Source of the DNA: Allobosea sp039673065
Lineage (GTDB): Bacteria; Pseudomonadota; Alphaproteobacteria; Rhizobiales; Beijerinckiaceae
Length of the DNA stretch: 64,000 nt
Direction of reading: 5' to 3'
Assembly: GCF_039673065.1 (NCBI RefSeq)
Contig: NZ_JBDJKW010000007.1
Coordinates: forward strand, 124,001 to 188,000
Shown: positions 24,229-33,108 of the stretch, in pieces
How positions within the stretch are numbered: the stretch's first letter is position 1
How the letters are laid out: every line of letters begins with the position of its first letter
Translations under genes and position numbers: made by a program
The notes under the pieces: generated by a model
The model's input: the letters and a program-made list of their open reading frames with translations, nothing else
The model's database searches: none
What the model was told of the DNA's origin: nothing

Positions 24229-24770
24229 CGCGCTTCGGCTATGTGATGGTCACATATTTTTCGATCATGGGCGTCTCCATCGCGTCCTTCATCCCGACGC
24301 CGACCCGGCTGGTGTGGAACGTCTCCGCCAGCGCGCCCATCGGCCTCTATGACATCGATCCGCCGGACGGCATCGGCGTCACCGATCTGGTCGCGGTCAA
24401 TCCGCCCGCAGCGCTCGCCGACTTCATGGTGGAGCGCGGCTATATCGGCCGCGGTGTGCCGCTGTTGAAGCGCGTGATGGGACTACCGGGGCAGGAAGTC
24501 TGCCGCCTCCGCCGCACCATCACGGTCGATGGAATCGCGCTTGGCGACGCGCTCGACCGCGACCGGACGGGCCGCGAACTGCCGGTCTGGCAGGGCTGCC
24601 GCCGCATTGCCAGTGACGAAATCTTCCTGATGAACGCGAATGTCCGCCACAGCCTGGACGGCCGCTACTTCGGTCCGATCCTGGTCAGCGCCGTCATGGG
24701 CCGCGCCACGTCGATTTACACCGACGAGGACGGCAATGGCCGCTTCGTCTGGCGCGCCGCGACACGCTGA
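24225..24770 (+). CDS. traF: TraF-type S26 signal peptidase
   Basis: A 181-residue protein with one N-terminal membrane segment (VMVTYFSIMGVSIASFI). The S26 catalytic serine lies in SASAPIGLY (about residue 40) and the general-base lysine in PLLKRVMGLPG (about residue 85). In RP4-type systems TraF matures and cyclises the TrbC pilin; trbC is present at 39808. It overlaps DUF2840 by ATGA. Confidence 0.87.
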   Translation: MTRFGYVMVTYFSIMGVSIASFIPTPTRLVWNVSASAPIGLYDIDPPDGIGVTDLVAVNPPAALADFMVERGYIGRGVPLLKRVMGLPGQEVCRLRRTITVDGIALGDALDRDRTGRELPVWQGCRRIASDEIFLMNANVRHSLDGRYFGPILVSAVMGRATSIYTDEDGNGRFVWRAATR

Positions 24771-24814
24771 CGGCGCACCGAACCTCTTTCCCAACCCCAG
24801 CAGAGGAGACCTCC

Positions 24815-25150
24815 ATGCCGCAGATCGGTCAGTTCACGCGCGAGACGACAGGCTTCGTCGGGCGTATCCATACCCTCACGCTTTTCCGCGAACTCACTAT
24901 CGTGCCGGCCGAGCCGTCCGATGCCGAGAATGCGCCGGACTATCGCATCCATCACGGCGCCGACGACGGCCCGGAGATCGGCGCAGGTTGGAAACGCACC
25001 GGCGAGCGCGCGGGCGAATACATCTCGCTGCTGATCGACGATCCCGCGTTGCCGCAGCCGATCCGCGCCAATCTGTTCCGCGACGACGACGGCGGTGCCG
25101 CCTGGTCGCTGCACTGGACGCGACCAGTAAAGCGCGCTGAAAGGGACTAA
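24815..25150 (+). CDS. DUF736 family protein (second copy)
   Basis: A 111-residue DUF736 protein with IGQFTRETTGFVGRIHTLTL, YRIHHGADDGPEIGAGWKRT and YISLLIDDPALPQPIRANLF. It is clearly paralogous to the copy at 18194 but only moderately similar, so the two were probably not recently duplicated. It sits in the traF - transglycosylase - relaxase operon, which suggests a transfer role. ATG 24815 has GAGGAGA upstream. Confidence 0.87.
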   Translation: MPQIGQFTRETTGFVGRIHTLTLFRELTIVPAEPSDAENAPDYRIHHGADDGPEIGAGWKRTGERAGEYISLLIDDPALPQPIRANLFRDDDGGAAWSLHWTRPVKRAERD

Positions 25151-25364
25151 AGTCATGCGATCAATCATCAGGATCGCGTGCGGGATCGTGCGAACAAGCC
25201 TCGTCCCTTTGTTCGCGAACAGGCCGTCTCATCCCTTCGTTCCGCTCGAACGCAGGTCGGCCGGCGCGCGCAGCGAAGGTCCAGGGCAATCGAAGATCGG
25301 CGCTTTGCGCGAACCCTTGACCGCAGCGAGCACGCTGGAAGGCTGGCGTCGTTGCGGAGACAGG

Positions 25365-26081
25365 ATGCCCGTCCGATCGGCGGTCCTTCTGCTTTCCGCT
25401 ACGCTCACCATCGCGATGCCGCTTCCCTCTAAGGCGCAGTCGGAGCCGGTGCAGCATCAGACTGCCGTCGATCCCAATGCCGCCGCCATCGCCGAGGCGG
25501 CGCAGCGGTTCGGCATACCGGCGGCGTGGATCAGGGCCGTCATGCGCGTCGAAAGCGCCAACGACGTGCGGGCGATCTCGCCCAAGGGTGCGATGGGCCT
25601 GATGCAGATCGTGCCTGCGACCTGGGCAGATTTGCGCGCCCGACATCGGCTCGGCAGCGATCCTTACGACCCACGCGACAACATTCTGGCGGGCGCGGCA
25701 TACTTACGCGAACTGTATGACCGCTACGGATCGCCCGGTTTTCTGGCGGCCTACAATGCCGGTCCCAGTCGCTACGAAGAGCATCTCGCCGGTCGTCCGT
25801 TGCCCGCCGAAACCCGCGCCTATGTCGCCACACTCGCACCGCAGATCGGCGGCGGCGAGATCACCGGCTCGGTCGCAGTCGCAGTGGCCGACCCGCTATC
25901 GTGGACGCGCGCCCCACTGTTCGTCGCGTCGGCCGAGCGCACATCGTCTGCCGATTCCGTACAGCCTGGTGAGCGGTCGGGCGACACTCCGGCGGCGATC
26001 CCGGTGCACGATCTTTCCGCGATCGTGCCGCAGTCGGGCGGCCTGTGCGTCGCTCGGGTAGCGACGGGAGGGCCGCGATGA
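25365..26081 (+). CDS. Lytic transglycosylase of the transfer system
   Basis: A 238-residue secreted protein. An N-terminal signal segment (SAVLLLSATLTIAMPLPSKA) is followed by the SLT fold: IRAVMRVESANDVRAIS with the catalytic Glu, GAMGLMQIVPATW and FLAAYNAGPSRYEEHL. Enzymes of this type (VirB1-like) open peptidoglycan for the mating channel. ATG 25365 is chosen because the signal peptide begins there; the longer frame from 25155 adds a non-hydrophobic extension. It ends in an ATGA overlap with a small ORF in the oriT region. Confidence 0.87.
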   Translation: MPVRSAVLLLSATLTIAMPLPSKAQSEPVQHQTAVDPNAAAIAEAAQRFGIPAAWIRAVMRVESANDVRAISPKGAMGLMQIVPATWADLRARHRLGSDPYDPRDNILAGAAYLRELYDRYGSPGFLAAYNAGPSRYEEHLAGRPLPAETRAYVATLAPQIGGGEITGSVAVAVADPLSWTRAPLFVASAERTSSADSVQPGERSGDTPAAIPVHDLSAIVPQSGGLCVARVATGGPR

Positions 26082-26377
26082 GTATGGCGCATGGGTACGG
26101 CTGGCGGTCCTTTTCAGTGTGCAGAGGATACGAGTGGGGTTGGGCTGAATCAGGATCGGGAGGGGCAGAAGGGACAGAGAGGCGGGAGGGCAAGATTAAA
26201 GCGGACGGCACCCCATGGGTCCGATCCGGGGGGCAAGCCCTTGTCTGCACACTGTTTGGGGCGGCACCGTCGCCGGGCCTGCATAGTGCCGCGAGGCGCG
26301 GTAAAGCCAGTATCTGCCGTGTTATTCGCGGCACTATTCCCCGAAGCCGACGGTTTTGGGCGGGTTGCCGTCGATGA
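26078..26377 (+). CDS. 99-residue ORF between transglycosylase and relaxase, doubtful
   Basis: This frame overlaps the transglycosylase stop by ATGA and the relaxase start by ATGA, so it would be coupled to both. The product is rich in Gly, Arg, Trp and Ser and has no recognisable fold. The same DNA holds two long inverted repeats that suggest oriT, and the open frame may be a by-product of high GC. Ribosome profiling or conservation of the overlaps would decide. Confidence 0.3.
   Translation: MSMAHGYGWRSFSVCRGYEWGWAESGSGGAEGTERREGKIKADGTPWVRSGGQALVCTLFGAAPSPGLHSAARRGKASICRVIRGTIPRSRRFWAGCRR
26115..26337. other. Candidate origin of transfer (oriT)
   Basis: Two exact inverted repeats lie just upstream of the relaxase gene: CAGTGTGCAGA (26115-26125) with TCTGCACACTG (26245-26255), and ATAGTGCCGCGA (26283-26294) with TCGCGGCACTAT (26326-26337). 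Between them is a purine-rich tract (26155-26195) unlike the surrounding GC-rich coding DNA. oriT next to the relaxase gene is the rule in this family. The nic site cannot be fixed by eye. Confidence 0.55.
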
Positions 26378-28422
26378 GCGCCGACGACGACAACCGCTTC
26401 CGGCCGAAGCCCGGCCGCATCCGCTCCGATGCGGCGAAGGCCGGCCAAACCAAGAGCTTCCTCACAAAGGTCCGGAAGATCGCCCACCAGCAGGGCGCGG
26501 CCTCCGGGCGGGTCGCGCGCGGGAGCACCGGAGCCTCCGGCAAACCGGGCCGCAACGGCGCGGTTGCGTCCGGCCGGGGCGTCAAGCGTGGGCGCGGCGC
26601 GGCCTTCGTCCGCTCGCGCAACTTGTCGAACGGCTGGAGCCATCGCCAGCCCGGCAGCCGCCGCGTCATCGTCAAGTCGCGTTCCGTCCGCGCCGCCGGC
26701 AGAAGCGGCAAGGCCGCCGCCCATCTGCGCTACATCCAGCGCGACGGCACCTCGCGCGACGGTGAGCGCGGCCGGCTCTACTCGGCGACCGAAGACCGCG
26801 CCGATGGCGACGCCTTCCTCGACCGCGGCAAGGACGATCGGCACCAGTTCCGCTTCATCGTCTCGCCGGAGGACGCCGCCGAGATCGAGGACCTCACCGG
26901 CCACACCCGCGACCTGATGCGCCAGTTCGAAGCCGACCTCGGCACCAAGCTCGATTGGGTGGCGGTCAACCACTTCAACACCGGCCATCCGCATGTCCAT
27001 GTCATCGTAAACGGCCGCGACGATCTCGGTGAGGATCTGGTCATCAACGGCGACTATCTCGCCAACGGCATCCGCGAACGGGCGAGCGAGTTGGCGACGC
27101 TGGAACTTGGTCCCGTCACCGAGATCGAGCGGCGCCGCAAGCTGACCGCCGAGATCGATCAGGACCACTTCACCCGCATCGACCGCGCGATGCTCAACAA
27201 GGCGGAGGGTGGCGCGCTCGACCTGCGCCACGCCCCCGACGATCTGCGCGGCCAGGAGGACCGGACCCTTCGCATCCGCCGTCTCGGGAAGCTGAAGAAG
27301 ATGGGCCTCGCCACCGAACCGTCACCCGGCGTTTGGGAACTGAGCGACCGGCTTGAGCCAATGCTGCGCGAGATGGGCGAGCGCAGCGATATCGTGCGCA
27401 CCATGCAGAAGGCCATGCGCGCCGAGGGTCATGACCGCGATCCGATGAGTTTCCAGATTCACGACACCGCGCCCGCGACCCCGATCGTCGGCCGCGTCGT
27501 GGACAAGCATCTTTCCGACGAGCTGGGCGAGAACCTGACGCTGGTGATCGACGGCATCGACGGCCGCACGCATCACATCTCCGGCGTCGATCAGGCGAAG
27601 GTCGCGGACGCCCGCATCGGCAGCGTCATCGAGATCGGCGCGACAGACGGCGGGCCGCGCCCGGCCGACCGCGCCATCGCCGGCATGGCCGAGGACGGCA
27701 TCTATCGGCCGAGCCGCCATCTGGAGCAGGCCCGTTTCGACGGCCGTGTGCCCGGCGGCGACTATGAGGGGTTCGTCGATGCCCATGTGCGGCGATTGGA
27801 GGCGCTGCGACGCGCCGGCATCGTCGAGCGGATCGACGCCGACCAGTGGCGCATCCCGCAGGACTTCGAGACACGCGCCACCGCACACGATGCGGGCAAA
27901 GGCCGCCAGCTCAACATCCGCGTCCTCTCCACCTTCAATTTCGAAAAGCAGATCACGGCGGATGGCGCGACCTGGCTCGACCGGAAGCTGGTCGGGCGCG
28001 GCCCGTCAGACATCGCGCCCGCCGGGTTCGGACAGGAGGTCAGTCAGGCGATGGATCGTCGTCGGGAGCGTCTGATCGAGCAAGGCGACGCCACGCGCCA
28101 GCAGAACGGTCGCATCCTCTATCGCCGCGATCTGCTATCGACGCTGGAGACGCGCGAGGTCGCCCGTGCGGGGGCGGAGCTGGCGGCCACCAAGCCGATG
28201 CCGTTCCGCGCGGCCGGCGACGGCGAGACGGTCAGCGGCACCTTCACCGGGACCGTCCACCTCACCAGCGGCAAGTTCGCCATCGTCGAGAAGAGCCACG
28301 AGTTCACATTGGTCCCATGGCGGCCGGTGATCGACCGGCAGCTTGGCAAGGAGGTGACAGGGATTGTTCAAGGGGGTTCGGTGTCGTGGCAATTGGGGCG
28401 ACAGAGGGGGCTTGGATTGTGA
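26374..28422 (+). CDS. rlxS: Relaxase/mobilisation nuclease with DUF3363
   Basis: A 682-residue relaxase of the type that carries a C-terminal DUF3363 domain. An Arg/Lys-rich N-terminus is followed by the relaxase core with HQFRFIVSPEDA and the metal-binding motif NHFNTGHPHVHVIVNG (HxHxH type). The C-terminal half ends with WQLGRQRGLGL, the usual end of this family. It nicks oriT and leads the strand into the recipient. It resembles RlxS of ICEMlSymR7A in domain layout and position, hence the symbol. ATG 26374 overlaps the preceding ORF; an earlier in-frame start at 26356 lacks support. Confidence 0.88.
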   Translation: MSADDDNRFRPKPGRIRSDAAKAGQTKSFLTKVRKIAHQQGAASGRVARGSTGASGKPGRNGAVASGRGVKRGRGAAFVRSRNLSNGWSHRQPGSRRVIVKSRSVRAAGRSGKAAAHLRYIQRDGTSRDGERGRLYSATEDRADGDAFLDRGKDDRHQFRFIVSPEDAAEIEDLTGHTRDLMRQFEADLGTKLDWVAVNHFNTGHPHVHVIVNGRDDLGEDLVINGDYLANGIRERASELATLELGPVTEIERRRKLTAEIDQDHFTRIDRAMLNKAEGGALDLRHAPDDLRGQEDRTLRIRRLGKLKKMGLATEPSPGVWELSDRLEPMLREMGERSDIVRTMQKAMRAEGHDRDPMSFQIHDTAPATPIVGRVVDKHLSDELGENLTLVIDGIDGRTHHISGVDQAKVADARIGSVIEIGATDGGPRPADRAIAGMAEDGIYRPSRHLEQARFDGRVPGGDYEGFVDAHVRRLEALRRAGIVERIDADQWRIPQDFETRATAHDAGKGRQLNIRVLSTFNFEKQITADGATWLDRKLVGRGPSDIAPAGFGQEVSQAMDRRRERLIEQGDATRQQNGRILYRRDLLSTLETREVARAGAELAATKPMPFRAAGDGETVSGTFTGTVHLTSGKFAIVEKSHEFTLVPWRPVIDRQLGKEVTGIVQGGSVSWQLGRQRGLGL

Positions 28423-28440
28423 CGGATGCGGAGGTCGCCT

Positions 28441-29340
28441 TCAAAGCGTTGAGTTTAACGGTTGCACCTCCTTGAGAAGCCAATTTGCGAAAACCTGTAT
28501 TGGAGCGTCGCTCAGTCGGATCGGCTCTGGCAGGATGAGGCAGAAGGTCTTGGAGATCGACTCCCCATCCGGCCAAGGCGCGACCAAGCGACCTTCCGCC
28601 AGTTCGCTTTCGATATAGAGGCGCGGCACGAGCGCAACGCCGAGACCAGCCAACGCGGCTTCGATTTGCATGGAGTGAAGATCATAGCGGGGACCGATCG
28701 CAGGATTGGTCAGCACGACCCCGGCCTCTTCGGCATAGCGATGCCAGGCGTCCGGGTTCTGGCGGCGATGGAGCCGCGGCAGCGCATCGAGGGCTGTGGC
28801 AGGGTTTCGGCCCCTGATCAGCGCCGGATGGCAGACCGGAACTAGCACCTCATGCAGCAAGCGGTGCGTCCGCATTCCCGTCCAGGCAGGATGCTCAAAA
28901 TGGATGGCGGCGTCGAACCCGCTGCCGGCGAGAACGAATGGCTCCATCCGTTCCGCAAGATGCAGGGTGATATTCGGATGCCGCTCCTGGAATGGCTTCA
29001 GACGCGGGATGAGCCAACGCGTGGCGAACGTCGGTAGGATTGCGATGTCGAGGCTCGCGCCGTCGCTCGGCTGCCCCATCAGATATTGGCTGTCTCGTTC
29101 CAGCCGGTCGAGTGTTTCGTGAACCTGAGCCGCATAACGCTCTCCATTCGGCAAAAGCCGGACGCGATTGCCGACTCTCTCGAACAGCGTGACGCCGAGG
29201 AAGGCTTCCAGCCGGCCGATCTGGCGGCTGATCGCTCCTTCGGTCAGGGCCAGTTCGTCCGCCGCACGAGCGAAGCTCCCATGACGAGCGGATGCTTCGA
29301 ACGCCATGAGTGCGGAATTGCTGGGAATCTTGCGGCGCAT
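28441..29340 (-). CDS. LysR-type regulator (GcvA-like)
   Basis: A 299-residue LysR regulator. The N-terminal wHTH is FARAADELALTEGAISRQIGRLE; the C-terminal part is a periplasmic-binding-like effector domain. The MRRKIPSNSALMAFEASARHGS opening is typical of the GcvA branch. It is divergent from the three-gene operon at 29509-31248 across 168 bp and is the likely regulator of it (inference). It ends tail-to-tail with the relaxase gene and marks the start of the cargo block. Confidence 0.87.
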   Translation of the reverse strand: MRRKIPSNSALMAFEASARHGSFARAADELALTEGAISRQIGRLEAFLGVTLFERVGNRVRLLPNGERYAAQVHETLDRLERDSQYLMGQPSDGASLDIAILPTFATRWLIPRLKPFQERHPNITLHLAERMEPFVLAGSGFDAAIHFEHPAWTGMRTHRLLHEVLVPVCHPALIRGRNPATALDALPRLHRRQNPDAWHRYAEEAGVVLTNPAIGPRYDLHSMQIEAALAGLGVALVPRLYIESELAEGRLVAPWPDGESISKTFCLILPEPIRLSDAPIQVFANWLLKEVQPLNSTL

Positions 29341-29508
29341 GACGGTTCCTGACGGGATGGTTCGGCCTTCGATCCGCCGCCACCTTGATATTAGGTCACT
29401 GAAGCATGATCCATTGTCGATATGTGGGCATGAATCGGCAGTCTATCATGAGAAAATATCAACGAAAGGCAAGACTGGAATGACAACCTTCCGGTCGAAG
29501 GTGGAATA

Positions 29509-30054
29509 ATGATCTATACGGTGGAATGCAGCTTTGCCGATCCCGGCAGCGAGGCGGAATGGAACGACTTTTACAGCCTGGACAAGCTGCCAGCCCTGAT
29601 TTCGGTGAGCGGCTTCCACACCTCGCAGCGTTTTAAGGCGCTGAACGGTGGCTGCCCGGTCTATCTCGCCCTTCATTCTATAGACGGCCTCGACATCCTG
29701 ACGGGTGAGGAATACCGCCAGAAGGGCGGCGGCAATTTCGCACGCTGGCAACAGCACATCACCGACTGGCACCGGAACCTCTATGGCGGCATCGACCGCG
29801 CGCCGGGCATTGGTGAGGGCGAATATCTAGCGTTGAGTGCAACAGGCCCCGAACCTCTGATCCGGCTGGGCCTCACCCCCTATGCGATGCAGGCGGTCGC
29901 TATGGAGAAGTTCCCGGAACACCGCTGGCTCGCCAAGGTGGAGCGCGGCAACGTGCCTGACATCGAGCGTCTATCTGAAGGCGTCCATGTCTATGTGCCG
30001 ATGACGGCGCAGTTGACGAGCGACGATGACGCTGCTGCCGGGAAGGCACAGTAG
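29509..30054 (+). CDS. Hypothetical protein, possible dimeric alpha/beta-barrel (EthD-like)
   Basis: A 181-residue protein. The opening MIYTVECSFADPGSEAEWN with DFYSLDKLPALISVSGF resembles a ferredoxin-like barrel strand-helix-strand (compare EthD or stress-responsive barrel proteins), and the pattern repeats weakly in the second half (LGLTPYAMQAVAMEKFP). These small barrels often act in aromatic or lactone breakdown. It is the first gene of an operon with a tautomerase-like and an MBL-fold gene. Family call tentative. Confidence 0.55.
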   Translation: MIYTVECSFADPGSEAEWNDFYSLDKLPALISVSGFHTSQRFKALNGGCPVYLALHSIDGLDILTGEEYRQKGGGNFARWQQHITDWHRNLYGGIDRAPGIGEGEYLALSATGPEPLIRLGLTPYAMQAVAMEKFPEHRWLAKVERGNVPDIERLSEGVHVYVPMTAQLTSDDDAAAGKAQ

Positions 30055-30060
30055 ATCCCG

Positions 30061-30387
30061 ATGCCGAATGTCACGATCTACATTCCGGCGGACAGGATGC
30101 CGCCGGACGAAGCTCTGGCTGACCTCACGGAGCAATGCACCGAACTCTGCACCGGCATTCTCCGGGCTGCACTGGCGAACGTGCATATTGTCTATGTCGT
30201 TGTCCGGCATGGCCGGGGGCACCCCGCTTTCGCAGAAATCCAATATCGCCTTGAGCAATTTCGGACGCCGCCAGTCATGGATCGGTTCATGGAAGGGCTG
30301 GACGAGGTCATCAAGGGCAATATCGGCCTCACCGCGCGCATCCGTTGCTTTGGCTATGAAGCATCGAGCATTCACGCGCGAAATTGA
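30061..30387 (+). CDS. Tautomerase-superfamily-like small protein
   Basis: A 108-residue protein beginning MPNVTIYIPADRM. A proline directly after the initiator Met is the catalytic base in 4-oxalocrotonate tautomerase-type enzymes, and a later strand VHIVYVVVRHG fits the beta-alpha-beta fold. It lies 6 bp after the previous gene and 21 bp before the MBL gene. It probably isomerises an unsaturated keto or enol intermediate. The assignment rests on Pro2 and the fold pattern only. Confidence 0.6.
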   Translation: MPNVTIYIPADRMPPDEALADLTEQCTELCTGILRAALANVHIVYVVVRHGRGHPAFAEIQYRLEQFRTPPVMDRFMEGLDEVIKGNIGLTARIRCFGYEASSIHARN

Positions 30388-30408
30388 ACCGACGCTTGGA
30401 GAAGAACC

Positions 30409-31248
30409 ATGTCTAGTCTTACATTTCCCACACAACAGGTCGGTGATTTAACAATCACCGCCGTCAGCGATGGCTATCTTCACGCCGGTTTCGATTTCCT
30501 CGCGAATATCGATCCGGCCGATGCCTGCCGTATGCAGGAAAATGCGGGGATAACGGATCATACCTCGATCCATATCAACTGCTACCTGGTGCGCAGCGGC
30601 GGTCGCACGGTCCTGATCGACGCAGGAGCAGGAGGATTCAAACAGTGGGGTGGCCGACTAAAAACCAATCTTCTGCTTGCGGGCATCCATCCTTCCGAAA
30701 TCGATGCGATCCTGTTGACGCACGCCCATCCCGATCATGTCGGGGGGCTGATGGACGCGTCAGGAACAGCCGTCTTCCCGAACGCCGAACTTGTCGCCCA
30801 CCATCGGGAAGTCGCGTTCTGGCAGGATGACGGTAATCTGAGCCGCGCGCCCGAGCGCGCCCGCGGCAACTTCCTCGTGGCGCGTCAGGCTTTCGAGGGT
30901 TATCGCGACAGGCTGCGTACCTTCGACGGCGGCGAGGTGCTGACCGGCATCACGGCGATGTCTATGCCGGGACATACAGCCGGGCATACCGGCTATAGGC
31001 TCGATTCAGACGGCAAGGGCCTGCTGGTCTGGGGCGACATCGTTCATTTCCCGCAAATCCAGATTCCCCGGCCCGATGTATCGATCGCATTCGACCAAGA
31101 TGCGCATCTTGCCGCCGAAACACGAGCGAGGCTGCTGGACTGCGTGGCCGCCGAGCAACTGCTGATCGCTGGTATGCACCTCGGCGAACCCGGCTTCGCG
31201 CGGATCAAGCGAAATAAGTTGGCCTACGGTGTCGCGTATGAGGAATGA
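30409..31248 (+). CDS. MBL-fold metallo-hydrolase (lactonase-like)
   Basis: A 279-residue metallo-beta-lactamase-fold enzyme. The zinc motif is LLTHAHPDHVGGL (HxHxDH, about residues 102-114), with further ligands in PGHTAGHTGY and VWGDIVHF. The size and layout resemble lactonases and other small-molecule hydrolases of the AiiA/PhtA type. A possible role is opening a lactone made by the upstream enzymes, or degrading acyl-homoserine lactone; nothing in the sequence picks one. It is the last gene of the operon and probably under the divergent LysR. Confidence 0.8.
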   Translation: MSSLTFPTQQVGDLTITAVSDGYLHAGFDFLANIDPADACRMQENAGITDHTSIHINCYLVRSGGRTVLIDAGAGGFKQWGGRLKTNLLLAGIHPSEIDAILLTHAHPDHVGGLMDASGTAVFPNAELVAHHREVAFWQDDGNLSRAPERARGNFLVARQAFEGYRDRLRTFDGGEVLTGITAMSMPGHTAGHTGYRLDSDGKGLLVWGDIVHFPQIQIPRPDVSIAFDQDAHLAAETRARLLDCVAAEQLLIAGMHLGEPGFARIKRNKLAYGVAYEE

Positions 31249-31379
31249 GTGAGTGCCGCTGTCGGCGCGATCTGCGTTCGAAACTACAGAGCATCCGCAG
31301 CGGCGTGATGGCCCTTCGGCCCTTCGCTGCTGTCGAGGGCTATGATGGAAGCGGCAGCCATTCATCCACGTTTACGCGC

Positions 31380-32261
31380 TCAAACCGCACGCAGCAGAAA
31401 ATCTCTGACATGCACGACACGAGGGTGGCGGAGTGCAGTCTTGTTCCAGACGAGATAGAGCGTGTTATCCGGCCCGGGCCGCGTCGTCGGCAGTTCCACG
31501 AGTTGCCCGCTCGCCAGCGCTTCGGCGCATAGATAGTCCGGCAACACCGTCCATCCCGTTCCGGCCTGGGCCATGCCGATCAGGATACGCAGATCGGGCG
31601 CCGTCACCACGGCCTGCATGTCGGGGGCCTTGCCGAAGACGTGCTCGAAGAACGGATGCAACAACGGCAGGGTCTCATCATAGGCGATACAGGGCAAACC
31701 GCACAGGAACTCGGCGGTGACGGTGCGCGCTTTGGTCCGTTCTGTAATAGCCGGTGCGGCGACCAGCATCAGGCGTTCCCGACCCAGTTCGGCAAAGCCA
31801 TGGACGCTGCCGTTTGGCGATGAAGCGGAGACGGCAAGATCGGCATGGCCCTCGTCGAGCGCCGCATAGATACGCTCGCGATTGCCAGTCTGGATGCGTA
31901 GCCGCAGACCTTCCCCGACGAGCGGCGCCAGGGCGGGGCTGATGCGTGCGGAAAGATATTCCGCCGGGCCGACCAGATGGACGGTGCCGCTCAAATGGCT
32001 GGAGCGCGCCTGCGCCGCACCCATGGTCGCCTCAATCCCGTCGAGCTGGGAAGCGATCGAACGGGCGAGATCGTCGGCAGCGGCCGTCGGGGCAACCCCG
32101 CGTGCCTGCCGGATGAAGAGCGGCTTGCCCAGCATCTGCTCCAGCGAGGCGATGTGTGCGGACGCTGCCGGCTGGGTAATGCCGAGACGCCCGGCCGCGC
32201 GGGTCAGCGAGCCGGCGCGGTAAGTGTCAAGGAAGGTGCGCAGATAGATGAGGTAGTTCAT
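31380..32261 (-). CDS. LysR-type regulator
   Basis: A 293-residue LysR regulator with wHTH SLTRAAGRLGITQPAASAHIASLE and an effector domain (RERLMLVAAPAI). It is divergent from the DJ-1/PfpI and MFS genes, with 101 bp between the starts, and is probably their regulator. It ends about 130 bp from the MBL gene, pointing toward it. Confidence 0.87.
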   Translation of the reverse strand: MNYLIYLRTFLDTYRAGSLTRAAGRLGITQPAASAHIASLEQMLGKPLFIRQARGVAPTAAADDLARSIASQLDGIEATMGAAQARSSHLSGTVHLVGPAEYLSARISPALAPLVGEGLRLRIQTGNRERIYAALDEGHADLAVSASSPNGSVHGFAELGRERLMLVAAPAITERTKARTVTAEFLCGLPCIAYDETLPLLHPFFEHVFGKAPDMQAVVTAPDLRILIGMAQAGTGWTVLPDYLCAEALASGQLVELPTTRPGPDNTLYLVWNKTALRHPRVVHVRDFLLRAV

Positions 32262-32362
32262 GAGCGTCGAGCCATAGTTATTTCTATGACTGATAGCACA
32301 AGGAATGATTTTTGTCGCGTGCTGGCGTGAGCCATGTTCCGGACAACAACCGGAGTGCCCCG

Positions 32363-33070
32363 ATGCTTACTAAGCTCAAGATTCTGATGATCCTTACCTC
32401 CAGCGCCACGATGGGCGAGCCCGACAAACCCACCGGCCTGTGGTTCGAGGAACTGGCGACACCTTACTACGCCTTCGTCGATGCCGGCGCGTCGGTGACG
32501 CTGGCCTCCATTCAAGGTGGCCCGGCGCCGATCGATCCCCGATCGGTAAAAGCCAGAGGCGAGAACGAGGATAGTGTGGATCGCTTCCTCAATGACCGGA
32601 AGGCGTCCGACGCGCTCACAGCGACCACGGCCGTCGAGGACATCGACGTATCCACCTATGACGCTGTGTTTCTGCCCGGAGGGCATGGAACGATGTGGGA
32701 CTTGCCGCAAAGCACGGCGCTCGCTGCACTTCTCGATGCGATATGGGCGCAGGGCAAGGTGATCGCCGCCGTCTGCCACGGTCCGGCTGGCCTTGTGAAC
32801 GTCAAAGATGAAACGGGTGCGCCGCTGGTGAGAGGTCGGCGCGTCACCGGCTTCACCGACAGCGAGGAGCGAGCCATAGGGCTGGCCGAGGCCGTCCCGT
32901 TCCTGCTGGAAACCCGCCTGCGCGCGTTAGGCGGCCGCTACGAGAGCACCGCTGATTTCCAGCCGTTCGCCATTGCCGATGGTCGGCTCGTGACGGGCCA
33001 GAACCCGGCATCCTCGGCCCTGACTGCCAAACTGACCCTCGAAGCACTGGCGCTCGCCTCAGCCGATTGA
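32363..33070 (+). CDS. DJ-1/PfpI-family protein (Hsp31/glyoxalase III-like)
   Basis: A 235-residue DJ-1-superfamily protein. The nucleophile elbow is AAVCHGPAGL (Cys-His), and an early Glu in GLWFEELATPYY completes the Hsp31-type active site. Such proteins act as glutathione-independent glyoxalases or deglycases under carbonyl stress. ATG 32363 has CGGAGTG upstream; the longer frame from 32312 lacks a ribosome site. It is followed after 38 bp by the MFS exporter, with a LysR gene divergent. Confidence 0.83.
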   Translation: MLTKLKILMILTSSATMGEPDKPTGLWFEELATPYYAFVDAGASVTLASIQGGPAPIDPRSVKARGENEDSVDRFLNDRKASDALTATTAVEDIDVSTYDAVFLPGGHGTMWDLPQSTALAALLDAIWAQGKVIAAVCHGPAGLVNVKDETGAPLVRGRRVTGFTDSEERAIGLAEAVPFLLETRLRALGGRYESTADFQPFAIADGRLVTGQNPASSALTAKLTLEALALASAD

Positions 33071-33108
33071 GCCGGGTCTTCGCAACCAATCAAAGAAAGT
33101 TACTTTCC

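Noticed and set aside
26155..26195. Purine-rich tract as an insertion-sequence end
   Set aside because: No transposase or terminal inverted repeats fit; it is better explained as part of the oriT region.
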